64,000 bases of DNA from Iamia sp. SCSIO 61187 (lineage in GTDB: Bacteria; Actinomycetota; Acidimicrobiia; Acidimicrobiales; Iamiaceae), in assembly GCF_019443745.1 (NCBI RefSeq), contig NZ_CP050948.1, forward strand, positions 2,480,001 through 2,544,000, written 5' to 3'. Below are positions 16,746-24,980 of this stretch, piece after piece; the stretch's first letter is position 1, and each line of letters begins with the position of its first letter. The notes under the pieces were generated by a model. That model saw only the letters and a program-made list of their open reading frames with translations, ran no database searches and was not told the DNA's origin. The position numbers and the translations under genes were made by a program.

Positions 16746-18012
16746 GCACCTCGTCGAGCCCGAGCCCCAGGGCCCGTCGACGCCGCTGACGCTGCTGCGG
16801 GACCGAACGTTCGGGCCGTTCTTCTTCGGGAACCTGGTCTCCAACGCCGGCAACTGGTTCCAGAACCTGGCCGCGGCCGTCGTCGTCTACGAGCTGACCG
16901 AGTCGAACACGCTCGTCGGTGTCGTGAGCGTGCTCCAGTTCACGGCCACGCTGCTCCTGTCGCCCTGGGCCGGCGTGGCCGGCGACCGCTACGACCGGCG
17001 GCGGCTCCTCATCGGCGCCCAGCTGCTGTCGGCGACGGGGGCCGGCGCCCTGGCCGTCGCCGTCCTCGCCCTCGGGGTCGACGGGCTGGGCGGACCCGTC
17101 CCGGTGTTCGCGGCCACGGTCGTCATCGGCGTCGGCTACGCCATGTCGGTCCCGATGGTCCAGGCCATCGTCCCCCAGCTGGTCGAGGCGCGGGACCTCG
17201 ACGGCGCCATCGCCCTCTCGTCGGTGACGTTCAACCTCGCCCGCGCCATCGGCCCGGCGGCCGCGGGGGCGCTCATCGCCGCCGCCGGGGTGGCCGCGGC
17301 CTTCGGCGTCAACGCCCTCACCTTCGTCGTGATGGTCGTGGTGCTGCTGGCGATCCGGCCTCACCCGACCCCCGCCCGCGACCCCGACGCCGACCGGTCA
17401 CTCCGCGCCGGGTTCCGATGGGTGCGCGCCGACCGGGTGGCCGTGCCGGTGATGCTCGCCACGCTGGCCGTCGGCTGGGGATCGGATCCGGTCAACACCC
17501 TGACCCCCGCGGTCGCCGAGCAGCTGGGGCGGGGCGACGGCTTCGTCGGCGCCCTGGTCTCGGCCTTCGGGGCCGGGGCGGCGGCGTCGGCCCTCGTCGT
17601 CGAGCGCGTCCGTCGGCGGCTCGGGCACCGCGGCACGACCCAGCTCGGTCTGGGCCTGCTCGCCACCGGGATGGTCGGCCTCGCCGCCGCGCCCGGCCCG
17701 GTGCCCGCCGTCGCCGCCCTGGCCGTGGCCGGCTCGGGGTTCCTGGTCGGCATCACGTCGCTCAACGGCGCCATCCAACGGCGCGTGCCCGAGGCCATGC
17801 GCGCCCGGGTCATGGCCCTGTGGTCCGTCTCCCTGCTCGGCGTCCGCCCGCTCGCCGCCCTCGTCGACGGGGGCCTCGCCGACCTCACCTCGGTGTCGAC
17901 CGCCCTCGCCGTCGCCAGCATCGTTCCGGTCGTCGCCCTGGTCGCCCTGGCCCGCACCGACCTCGACCCCGACGACGGGGGTGACCGGGCCTCCCGCGCC
18001 CCGACGTTCTGA
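16738..18012 (+). CDS. Major facilitator superfamily transporter (MFS_3 / EntS-like)
   Basis: The 424-residue membrane protein starts at a GTG 8 nt inside the upstream gene. Roughly 10-12 hydrophobic segments are visible. The loop PWAGVAGDRYDRRRLLIG matches the MFS motif between TM2 and TM3. The start (LLRDRTFGPFFFGNLVSNAGNWFQNLAAAVVV) is characteristic of MFS_3 exporters related to enterobactin exporter EntS. The substrate is unknown. The stop codon lies inside the first palindrome of the tandem repeat at 18006-18123. Confidence 0.87.
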   Translation: MAEHLVEPEPQGPSTPLTLLRDRTFGPFFFGNLVSNAGNWFQNLAAAVVVYELTESNTLVGVVSVLQFTATLLLSPWAGVAGDRYDRRRLLIGAQLLSATGAGALAVAVLALGVDGLGGPVPVFAATVVIGVGYAMSVPMVQAIVPQLVEARDLDGAIALSSVTFNLARAIGPAAAGALIAAAGVAAAFGVNALTFVVMVVVLLAIRPHPTPARDPDADRSLRAGFRWVRADRVAVPVMLATLAVGWGSDPVNTLTPAVAEQLGRGDGFVGALVSAFGAGAAASALVVERVRRRLGHRGTTQLGLGLLATGMVGLAAAPGPVPAVAALAVAGSGFLVGITSLNGAIQRRVPEAMRARVMALWSVSLLGVRPLAALVDGGLADLTSVSTALAVASIVPVVALVALARTDLDPDDGGDRASRAPTF

Positions 18013-18123
18013 GCCAGGAACCGGTCACGGGTGGCCGCCCTCTGGCTCAGAACCGACCCGCCGCACCCCACCCCCGTTCTGAGCCAGGATCCGGTCACGG
18101 ATGGCCGACCTCTGGCTCAGAAC
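18006..18123. repeat. Tandem pair of palindromes (locus A), between convergent MFS and priA genes
   Basis: Two 48-nt units are visible: 18006-18053 and 18076-18123. Each starts GTTCTGAGCCAG and ends CTGGCTCAGAAC, a perfect 12-bp inverted repeat. The inner part differs at only a few bases between copies and can form a second short stem (CGGTCAC against TGGCCG). The spacer is 22 nt. The first unit contains the MFS stop codon. Position between two convergent genes fits a bidirectional terminator, but there is no T-tract and duplication of the whole hairpin is not typical of terminators. Confidence 0.9.
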
Positions 18124-18144
18124 CGAGGAGGACCGACCGGTGCC

Positions 18145-20007
18145 TCAGGCCCGGAGGGGGTCGACGTCGATGCGGAGGCGGCCGGGCGGTCGCTCCACGG
18201 CCGCGAGGGCGTCGCAGAGGGTGCGGTGGTCGTCGGCCCGGACCCGCCACGCGCCCGCGCCGGCCTGGACCTCGACCCCGGGCGGCCGCCCCAGGGCGGC
18301 CACGAAGGCCGGGGCGGCCTCGCCGGAGATGTCGGCCACGGCAGCGAAGGGCGCCAGCCGGAACGTCCGGCGGACGAGCTCCTCGGCCTCGGACACCCGC
18401 ACCGGGTCGCCGTGGAGGGCGGCCTGCACCACCACGTCCTCGGGACGCCGGGTCTGCACCAGCAGGCGGCCGTGCTCGGCGCGGCCCCGCACCAGGCGGG
18501 CGGCCCGGGCCAGCAGGGCGAAGGCCTGCTCGCGCGCCCGCTCCCGGGGGGCGAGCAGCTCCTGGTCGAGGTCGAGGAAGGCGACGGCGTCGGCGGACGG
18601 GACGCGATGGAGTGCCGCCTCGGTCCCGACGACGACGCGGGTCGTGGGGGCGTCGGTCCCCCGGGCGCCGGTGACCTCGTCGACGGGCTCCCCGACCAGA
18701 GCCTCCAGGTCGTCGCGCAGGCGGGACACGCCCGGGCGCAGGACCCGGAACCGGGTCGACCCGCACACCGCGCACAGCACCGGCCGCTCGGTGCCGCACC
18801 GGGTGCAGCGCAGGACGTCGTCGTCGGGCTGGACCACGGGGCCCTCGCACGCCGCGCAGGCGACGATCTCCCGGCACGTGGCGCAGGCCGAGAGGCGGGA
18901 CCGGCCCGTCCGGTTGACCACGCACACCACCCGGCCACGCCGACGCAGCAGCGCCGCCAACGGCTCGGTCAGCATCCCGGCGGCCGGGTCCTCCTCCCGC
19001 CGGTCGACGACCTCGAGAGCCGGCCACCCGCGCCGCTCGACCGACCGGTCGACGGTCGCCAGCTCCCCCCAGGCCTGGGCCTCGAGGGTCGGCTGCGACG
19101 AGACCAGCAGGACCGGCACCCCGGCCCGGCGGGCCCGCTCGACGACGACGTCGCGGGCGTGCCAGGTCGGCGAGCCCTCCTCGGCGTAGGCCTCGTCGTG
19201 CTCGTCGAGCACGACGACTCGCGCCAGCCGGGGCACGGGTGCCCACGCCCCGGCCCGGGCGCCGACGACGGTGGCCCCGCCGGCTGCGGCCCGGGCCCAC
19301 TCGGCGGCGGCGGCCGTGCCCGGCTGGTCGTGGGCCACCACGGCCACGGGGCGCCCGGCGCGGCGCAGCCGGCCGCCGAGGGCCCGGGCCTGTCCGACCG
19401 ACGGGCACAGGACGAGGGCGTCCCCGTCGGGCGGGAGGGCGGCGAGGGCGGCCAGGACCACCGGCAGGCGGTCGGCCGCCGGCGGCAGCCGCAGGACCCC
19501 CCGCTCGTGGCCCAGCACCTCGTCGACGCGGTGATCGGATCCCCCCTGGTCAGCGGGGATGCGATCACCGGTGGACGAGGGTGGGGGCAGCGCCGTCACC
19601 CGGCCGAGGGGCGATGCCGCCCGCAGGAAGGTGCGGGGGCGGCCGGCCCACCGCCAGGCCGCCCAGTCGGCCAGGGCGACCAGCTCGGGCGCGGGGCCGA
19701 TCCCGGTGACCCGGGCGAGGGGCTTGATCTCGACGCCGGCGACGGGCTCGACGTCGTCCTCCACGACCCACCCCCCGACCCGGCGGCCGTGCAGGTCGAT
19801 GCGCACCAGGGTCCCGACGGTGACCTCGCCCGCCAGGCGAGCCGGCACGACGTAGTCGAACCGGCGGCCGATCCCGGCCACGTCGGGGACCACCCGCACG
19901 ACCCGCCCCTCGGGGCGCGCCGGAGCAGGCCGCACCGGCGGCCGCGGGTCGCCCAGCTCGAGCGCCCCCTGCTGGGTCGGGGCCGTTCTGTCGCGCTCAG
20001 GCGTCAT
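18145..20007 (-). CDS. priA: Primosomal protein N' (PriA), actinobacterial form without Walker A
   Basis: The 620-residue protein has the PriA layout. The 3'-DNA-binding domain includes IGRRFDYVVPARLAGEVTVGTLV. A helicase-like core has LDEHDEAYAEEGSPTWHARDVVV, and four Cys pairs bind zinc (CATC, CAAC, CTRC, CAVC). A C-terminal core has AVAFLDLDQELLAPRERAREQA. The usual GxGKT/S ATP-binding loop is absent, as is known for many actinobacterial PriA proteins, so it is probably a replication-restart scaffold and not a helicase. The ATG at 20007 lies inside a palindrome. A GTG at 19935 would give 596 residues, just before the conserved start, and may be the true one. A further palindrome is embedded at 19530-19569. 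Confidence 0.9.
   Translation of the reverse strand: MTPERDRTAPTQQGALELGDPRPPVRPAPARPEGRVVRVVPDVAGIGRRFDYVVPARLAGEVTVGTLVRIDLHGRRVGGWVVEDDVEPVAGVEIKPLARVTGIGPAPELVALADWAAWRWAGRPRTFLRAASPLGRVTALPPPSSTGDRIPADQGGSDHRVDEVLGHERGVLRLPPAADRLPVVLAALAALPPDGDALVLCPSVGQARALGGRLRRAGRPVAVVAHDQPGTAAAAEWARAAAGGATVVGARAGAWAPVPRLARVVVLDEHDEAYAEEGSPTWHARDVVVERARRAGVPVLLVSSQPTLEAQAWGELATVDRSVERRGWPALEVVDRREEDPAAGMLTEPLAALLRRRGRVVCVVNRTGRSRLSACATCREIVACAACEGPVVQPDDDVLRCTRCGTERPVLCAVCGSTRFRVLRPGVSRLRDDLEALVGEPVDEVTGARGTDAPTTRVVVGTEAALHRVPSADAVAFLDLDQELLAPRERAREQAFALLARAARLVRGRAEHGRLLVQTRRPEDVVVQAALHGDPVRVSEAEELVRRTFRLAPFAAVADISGEAAPAFVAALGRPPGVEVQAGAGAWRVRADDHRTLCDALAAVERPPGRLRIDVDPLRA
19530..19569. repeat. Palindrome embedded in the priA coding sequence
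   Basis: A 15-nt arm (ggtgatcggatcccc, 19530-19544) and its near-perfect reverse complement (19555-19569, one mismatch) flank a 10-nt loop. It encodes part of a hydrophilic linker (STGDRIPADQGGSDHR) between the N-terminal domain and the helicase-like core. It looks like a palindromic insert tolerated in a loop. Confidence 0.75.
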
Positions 20008-20103
20008 CGGTGAGCGCCCACCGCGACAGAACGGACCGAACCGCCGGACCCACCCGTTCTGTCGCGCTCAGGCGTCATCCCTGAGCGCCTGCCGCGACAG
20101 AAC
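19985..20103. repeat. Tandem pair of palindromes (locus B), between metK and priA
   Basis: Two 48-nt units lie at 19985-20032 and 20056-20103. Each has outer arms GTTCTGTCGCG and CGCGACAGAAC and inner arms GCGCTCA(G) and (C)TGAGCGC. The copies are nearly identical, and a 23-nt spacer separates them. The ends share GTTCTG/CAGAAC, and the downstream CGA, with locus A, but the interior is different. The first unit covers the annotated priA ATG. Confidence 0.9.
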
Positions 20104-20129
20104 CGAGGGGGCGGGGCGGGCGTCGCGAC

Positions 20130-21317
20130 CTAGAGGCCGAGGGCCGACTTCACGTCGTCGACCTTGGTGGTGGCCTCCCACGGGAAGCCGTCGCGGCCGA
20201 AGTGGCCGTAGGCCGCCGTCCGGGCGTAGATCGGCCGGCGCAGGTCGAGGTCGCGCATGATCGCCGCCGGGCGGAGGTCGAAGATCTCGGCGACGGCCTT
20301 GTCGATCTGGTCCTTGTCGACCTTCTCGGTGCCGAAGGTCTCGACCAGCAGGGACACGGGGCGGGCCACGCCGATGGCGTAGGCGACCTGGACCTCGGCC
20401 CGGTCGGCGGCGCCGGCGGCGACCAGGTTCTTGGCGACCCAGCGGGCGGCGTAGGCGGCCGAGCGGTCGACCTTGGACGGGTCCTTGCCGGAGAAGGCGC
20501 CGCCGCCGTGGCGGGCCCAGCCGCCGTAGGTGTCGACGATGATCTTCCGCCCGGTGAGGCCGCAGTCGGCGTGGGGCCCGCCCAGGACGAACTGGCCGGT
20601 CGGGTTCACGTAGACCTTGAGGTCGGGGCTGGCCAGCCCCTCGGGCAGCACCGGGTTGATGACCTGCTCGATGAGGTCGGGCTTGATCGTGGTCTCGGAG
20701 TCGATCCCCGGGCCGTGCTGGGTCGAGATCAGCACCGTGCTGATGTCGACCGGCTTGCCGTCCTCGTAGTTGACCGTGACCTGGGTCTTGGCGTCGGGCC
20801 GCAGGTACGGGAGGGACCCCGCCTTGCGCACCTCGGCCAGCCGCTCGGCCAGGCGGTGGGCCACCCAGATCGGCAGCGGCATGTAGTCCGGCGTCTCGTT
20901 GGTGGCGTAGCCGAACATCATCCCCTGGTCGCCGGCGCCCTGGCTGTCGAGGATGTCCTCGCCGGAGGCGCCGGTGCGGCGCTCCTGGGCGGTGTCGACG
21001 CCCTGGGCGATGTCGGGCGACTGCGGGTCGATGGTGGTGATGACACCGCAGGTCTTGCCGTCGATGCCGTAGTCGGCGTTGTCGTAGCCGATGCGCAAGA
21101 TGGTGTCGCGCACGATCTTGGGGATCTCGACGTAGGCGCTGGTGGTGATCTCCCCGGCGACCAGGGCCAGACCCGTCGTCACGAGCGTCTCACAGGCCAC
21201 CCGGGCCATCGGATCCTCGGCCAGGATGGCGTCGAGGATCGAGTCCGAGATCTGGTCGGCCATCTTGTCGGGATGGCCCTCGGTCACCGACTCCGAGGTG
21301 AAGGTGAAACGGCTCAC
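20130..21317 (-). CDS. metK: S-adenosylmethionine synthetase
   Basis: The 395-residue enzyme makes S-adenosylmethionine from ATP and methionine. Landmarks are [19 protein letters not shown] near the start, [21 protein letters not shown], the [20 protein letters not shown] loop and [19 protein letters not shown]. The start is a GTG overlapping the coaBC stop (GTGA), with an AAGGAG ribosome binding site upstream. No SAM riboswitch is visible; the gene is read through from coaBC. Confidence 0.97.
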   Translation of the reverse strand: MSRFTFTSESVTEGHPDKMADQISDSILDAILAEDPMARVACETLVTTGLALVAGEITTSAYVEIPKIVRDTILRIGYDNADYGIDGKTCGVITTIDPQSPDIAQGVDTAQERRTGASGEDILDSQGAGDQGMMFGYATNETPDYMPLPIWVAHRLAERLAEVRKAGSLPYLRPDAKTQVTVNYEDGKPVDISTVLISTQHGPGIDSETTIKPDLIEQVINPVLPEGLASPDLKVYVNPTGQFVLGGPHADCGLTGRKIIVDTYGGWARHGGGAFSGKDPSKVDRSAAYAARWVAKNLVAAGAADRAEVQVAYAIGVARPVSLLVETFGTEKVDKDQIDKAVAEIFDLRPAAIMRDLDLRRPIYARTAAYGHFGRDGFPWEATTKVDDVKSALGL

Positions 21318-22612
21318 GGGTGGGTCTCCTTGGGTGTCTGTCTGAGATCTGGGGGGGCGGCGGGCAGCACCGACCGATCGGCGACCTGAGCACGGTGCTC
21401 CACCACGGCATCGATCACGGCCCGCGCCACGGCGCGCTTGTCGCTGAGGGGCACATCTTGGTCGATCCCCGAGGCGGACACGACAACGACCTGGTTGGTG
21501 TCGTGCTCGAAGCCGACACCGGGCGCCCCGACGTCGTTGGCCACGATGAGGTCCAGGCCCTTGCGCGCCAGCTTGTCGCGGGCGTTGGCCAGCACGTCGT
21601 CGGTCTCGGCCGCGAACCCGACGAGCACCTGGCCGGCGGGCTTGTCCCGCCCCAGGTCGACGAGGAAGTCGTGCGTCGGCTCGAGCTCGATGACCGGCGG
21701 GCCCTCGTGCTTCTTGAGCTTGCGGTCGGCCGGTGCCGCCGGTCGGAAGTCGGCCACGGCGGCGGCCATCACGACAACGTCCTGGTCGACGGCCCGGGGG
21801 ACGACGGCGGCCTGCATGTCGGCCGCGCTCTCGACGGCGACCACCTCGGCCACGCCGGGCGGGACGGGTCGGTCGACCGTGGTGACCAGGGTGACGTGGG
21901 CGCCGCGGGCGGCGGCCTCGGCGGCGATGGCGTAGCCCTGCTTGCCCGAGGACCGGTTGCTGATCACCCGCACGGCGTCGATGCGCTCCCGGGTGCCGCC
22001 GGCGGTGACCAGGACCCGGAGGCCGGCCAGGTCGTCGGCGGCGGCCCCGCCGCCCGCGGCCAGGACGGTCTCGACCACCTGGGCGATGGCCCCGGGGTCG
22101 GCCAGGCGCCCGGCGCCGACGTCGCCGCCGGCCAGGCGCCCCTCCTCGGGGGGCACGATCACCACGCCCCGACGGGCGAGGGTGGCCACGTTGTCCTGCA
22201 CGGCCGGGTGCTCCCACATCTCGGTGTGCATGGCCGGGGCCACGACCACCGGCGCCCGGGTGGCCAGGAGGGTGGCGGTCAGGAGGTCGTGGGAGCGGCC
22301 CGACGCGTAGTCGGCCAGCAGGCGGGCCGTGGCCGGGGCGACCACGACGAGGTCGGCGCCCTGCCCCAGACGGGTGTGCGGGATGGGGTCGGGGTCGTCG
22401 AACAGCGAGGTCCGCACCGGCTCGCTGGCCAGGGCGTCGAATGTCGTCTTGCCCACGAAGCGCAGGGCGCCGTCGGTGAGCACGGGCGACACGAAGGCGC
22501 CGGCGTCGACCAGCCGCCGACACAGCTCGATGGCCTTGTAGGCGGCGATGCCGCCGGTGACGCCGAGGACGACGCGCCGGCCCTCGAGGGGACGGGTCAC
22601 GGCCTCGGACAT
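21314..22612 (-). CDS. coaBC: Bifunctional phosphopantothenoylcysteine decarboxylase / phosphopantothenate-cysteine ligase
   Basis: The 432-residue protein carries two steps of coenzyme A synthesis. The N-terminal flavoprotein CoaC has [34 protein letters not shown] and the substrate-clamp motif PAMHTEMW, with His where most relatives have Asn. The C-terminal CoaB has [25 protein letters not shown] and [10 protein letters not shown], followed by a LKKHEG motif. The final 25 residues are a variable tail. It lies between rpoZ (34-nt gap) and metK (4-nt overlap). Confidence 0.95.
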   Translation of the reverse strand: MSEAVTRPLEGRRVVLGVTGGIAAYKAIELCRRLVDAGAFVSPVLTDGALRFVGKTTFDALASEPVRTSLFDDPDPIPHTRLGQGADLVVVAPATARLLADYASGRSHDLLTATLLATRAPVVVAPAMHTEMWEHPAVQDNVATLARRGVVIVPPEEGRLAGGDVGAGRLADPGAIAQVVETVLAAGGGAAADDLAGLRVLVTAGGTRERIDAVRVISNRSSGKQGYAIAAEAAARGAHVTLVTTVDRPVPPGVAEVVAVESAADMQAAVVPRAVDQDVVVMAAAVADFRPAAPADRKLKKHEGPPVIELEPTHDFLVDLGRDKPAGQVLVGFAAETDDVLANARDKLARKGLDLIVANDVGAPGVGFEHDTNQVVVVSASGIDQDVPLSDKRAVARAVIDAVVEHRAQVADRSVLPAAPPDLRQTPKETHP

Positions 22613-22646
22613 GGGATGGGTCAGGAGGTCGGCGGGTGCCGGTCCT

Positions 22647-22979
22647 TCAGTCGTCCCCGGCCTCGAGGGCGGCGGCGTCGGCCGCGGCGGCGGCCTCGGC
22701 GGCCTCCATCTCGGCCAGCTCCTCCGCCGTCGGCGGGTCGACCGGCAGGATCTTGTCGGCCGCGATCTCCTCGAAGGCGATCGACAGCGGCTTGCGGGCG
22801 ACGCTGGTGACCTGCGGCGGGACCAGGGTGCCGAGACCCTCGCCCAGCTGGCCGAAGTAGGAGTTGATCTGCCGGGCGCGGACCGCCCCGAGGGTGACCA
22901 GCTTGAACTTCGACTCGTCGGCCCGGGTGGTGAGGGCCTCGATCGAGGGGTTCATCATGGTGTCGTGCTGCCAGCTCAT
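22647..22979 (-). CDS. rpoZ: RNA polymerase omega subunit
   Basis: The 110-residue protein has the omega pattern. MNPSIEALTTRADESKFKLV is the conserved start, with an Ala/Arg stretch (LGAVRARQINSYF) and the KPLSIAFEEIAADKI segment. An acidic, Ala-rich C-terminal tail is typical of actinobacterial forms. It assists assembly of RNA polymerase. Its usual neighbour gmk is absent; a CMP-kinase-like gene precedes it instead. Confidence 0.93.
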   Translation of the reverse strand: MSWQHDTMMNPSIEALTTRADESKFKLVTLGAVRARQINSYFGQLGEGLGTLVPPQVTSVARKPLSIAFEEIAADKILPVDPPTAEELAEMEAAEAAAAADAAALEAGDD

Positions 22980-23063
22980 GGGCGCGCTGCTCTCCGGGTG
23001 CGTTCAGGCGGACGGTTGATCCTACCGGTCCGCCGGCACCGGGCGCGAACCCTTCGTCGTCTC

Positions 23064-23133
23064 GGCCACTCGGCTCCGCCTCGCCGGCCTGATCGCCGTC
23101 CGGGCCACTCGGCTCCGCCTCGCCGGCCTGATC
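23064..23133. repeat. Direct repeat of 31 nt at the end of the CMP-kinase gene
   Basis: The 31-nt sequence beginning ggccactcggctccgcctcg occurs at 23064-23094 and again, identically, at 23103-23133, with 8 nt between. The second copy contains the stop codon of the minus-strand kinase gene. The unit has no strong palindrome. The roughly 150-nt gap that holds it, between the kinase and rpoZ, shows no gene. Confidence 0.85.
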
Positions 23134-23665
23134 AGGGTTGCGCGGAGCGGGCGGCGGCGGCGATCCGGGCGGCCACCTCCGCCTTGGGGGTGACCGTGGT
23201 GTCCACCACCAGGTCGTAGGGCGACAGGTCGGCGATGTCGATGCCGTAGTAGGCGAGGTAGCGCTGGGCCTCGCTCGCCTCCCGGACCTCGTTCAGGCGT
23301 CGGGCCTCGTTCGGGGTGCGCCCCTCGCGCTGGGCCACCCGCCGGGCCCGCTCCCCGTCGTCGCACGACAGCCACACCCGGAACCCCTCCAGGCCCTCGT
23401 TGCGGGCGATCCACCCCGCCAGCCGCGACTCGAGGACCACGTCGCCCTTGCGGCCCCGCTCGGCCAGGCGGGTGTCGAGCTCGAGGTCGATGCGGGGGTC
23501 GTGCTCGGCCACGGCGCTGAAGGCGCCCAGGTCGAGGCCCCGCTCGGCGGCCAGGGCCCGGAACACCTGGCCACCGTCGAGGTGGTCGAGGTCGAGGGTC
23601 TCAGCGACCGCCCGGGAGGCGGTGCTGGTCCCGGAGCCGGGCAGGCCGGAGATGGTGACGAGCAC
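23132..23665 (-). CDS. Archaeal-type (d)CMP kinase homologue (AAA/cytidylate-kinase-like)
   Basis: The 177-residue P-loop kinase has MLVTISGLPGSGTSTASRA (GxxGSGTS Walker A), then LDHLDGGQVFRALAAERGLD, the acidic DPRIDLELD segment, VVLESRLAGW, and LNEVREASEAQRYLAYYGID near the C-terminus. This is the pattern of the short archaeal-type cytidylate kinase (PF13189-like), not of the longer bacterial Cmk and not of guanylate kinase. It probably phosphorylates CMP or dCMP. Its place between mihF and rpoZ is where actinobacteria usually carry gmk. Confidence 0.78.
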   Translation of the reverse strand: MLVTISGLPGSGTSTASRAVAETLDLDHLDGGQVFRALAAERGLDLGAFSAVAEHDPRIDLELDTRLAERGRKGDVVLESRLAGWIARNEGLEGFRVWLSCDDGERARRVAQREGRTPNEARRLNEVREASEAQRYLAYYGIDIADLSPYDLVVDTTVTPKAEVAARIAAAARSAQP

Positions 23666-23720
23666 GGCCGGACCTTAGAGGCCGCCCCCCACGGGGGACG
23701 ACGGCTCGCGGGCCGACCGG

Positions 23721-24035
23721 TCAGCCGAAGGCGTCGAGGAGGGCCTTGCGCTGCTGGGCCCCGAGGCCCTTGAGCGTGCGGCTCTCGGCGATGCCGATCT
23801 CGTCCATGGTCCGGCGGGCCTTGACCTTGCCCACGCCGGGCAGGGACTCGATCACGGCCAGGACCTTGGTCTTGCCGACGATGCGGTCGGCCTCGGCCTG
23901 GTCGAGCACGGCGGAGAGGCTGAGCGATCCCATCTTCAGCTTCTCCTTGAGCTCGGCGCGGGTGCGCCGGGCCTCGGCGGCCTTGGCCAGGGCGGCTTCA
24001 CGCTGCTCCGGCGTCAGTTGGGGGGGCTGGGGCAT
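23721..24035 (-). CDS. mihF: Actinobacterial integration host factor (mIHF)
   Basis: The 104-residue protein matches the short actinobacterial IHF: a basic N-terminal helix (QREAALAKAAEARRTRAELK), then LKMGSLSLSAVLDQAEADRIVGKTKVLAVIESLPGVGKVKA, the helix-two-turn-helix core that bends and condenses DNA. This family is restricted to Actinomycetota and is a good taxonomic marker. It is unrelated to the HU-like IHF of proteobacteria. It lies 213 nt from pyrF, so it probably has its own promoter. Confidence 0.95.
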   Translation of the reverse strand: MPQPPQLTPEQREAALAKAAEARRTRAELKEKLKMGSLSLSAVLDQAEADRIVGKTKVLAVIESLPGVGKVKARRTMDEIGIAESRTLKGLGAQQRKALLDAFG

Positions 24036-24248
24036 GCGCGCACCCTACCCCCGCCACCCCCACCAGGCGCGGACTCCATGTGCCATGCGCCACATCCGTA
24101 CCAGGAGCCATCACCGTGTGGGAGGAGCCGATGGCACACGACCCGCTCCGGTCGGCCCGGCGGCAGCCCCTCCCCCCGGCCTGCGTCGGATCGAGCCGGC
24201 GGCGAAGCCGCTTCGGCGGGAAGCGGCCCGGCCCACCGCGTCAGACGC

Positions 24249-24980
24249 TCAGGCCTGCGACATGGCTTCGGCGACCTCGGCGGCGACGGCCGAGGCGGCC
24301 GCGGCCCGGTCGATGGCCCGGGTGACGGTGCGCCCGACGACGAGGATGTCGGCGCCCTCGGCCGCCGCCTCGCCGGGGGTCGCCGGGCGGGCCTGGTCGT
24401 GGCGGGCGTCGCCGGCCAGGCGGATGCCGGGCACCACCCGGGTCATCGTCGGGGCGATGGTCCGGGCCTCCTCGAGGTCCGACGCGGCGCACACCAGGCC
24501 CCCGCACCCGGCCTCCATGGCGGCGGTGAGCCGCTTGCCCAGGATGTGGGGCGGGGCGCCGGCGTCGCTGGTGAGGATGGTGACGGCGAGCGAGGTGGGC
24601 TCGGGCAGGTCGACGGCGGCGGCGCCCTCGCGGAGGCCCTGGTCGCCGGCACGCAGCATCTCCCGCCCGCCGACGGCGTGCATGGTGACGTAGGTGGCGC
24701 CGAGGGCGCCGAGCACCCGGGCCGCCCGCCCCACCGTCGTGGGGATGTCGTGGAGCTTGAGGTCGACGAAGACCTCGTAGCCCATCTCGCGCAGCGGGGC
24801 GACGACGTCGGGGCCGACCGCGCTGTAGAGCTCGAGCCCGACCTTGGCCACGCCGAACCAGGGCCGCATCTCGCGCGCCAGCCGGGTCGCCTCGACCATG
24901 TCGTCGACGTCGAGCACCAGCGCCAGCCGGCGTCTGACGCGGTCGTCGACCTCGGCCGCGCGCGTCGTCACTTCGGTCAT
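24249..24980 (-). CDS. pyrF: Orotidine 5'-phosphate decarboxylase
   Basis: The 243-residue TIM-barrel enzyme makes UMP from OMP. The catalytic Lys-Asp pair is in FVDLKLHDIPTTVGRAA. Other landmarks are LVLDVDD at the first strand, AVTILTSD, and the phosphate-binding VVGRTVTRAIDRAAAA near the end. The ATG overlaps the pyrD stop (ATGA). It is the last gene of carA-carB-pyrD-pyrF. Confidence 0.95.
   Translation of the reverse strand: MTEVTTRAAEVDDRVRRRLALVLDVDDMVEATRLAREMRPWFGVAKVGLELYSAVGPDVVAPLREMGYEVFVDLKLHDIPTTVGRAARVLGALGATYVTMHAVGGREMLRAGDQGLREGAAAVDLPEPTSLAVTILTSDAGAPPHILGKRLTAAMEAGCGGLVCAASDLEEARTIAPTMTRVVPGIRLAGDARHDQARPATPGEAAAEGADILVVGRTVTRAIDRAAAASAVAAEVAEAMSQA

Noticed and set aside
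21318-21340. SAM riboswitch in front of metK
   Set aside because: There is no space: metK overlaps coaBC by 4 nt, and no aptamer motif is seen.
24078-24095. Imperfect palindrome upstream of mihF as an operator
   Set aside because: Only the outer five bases on each side pair (atgtg/cacat); it is too weak to call.
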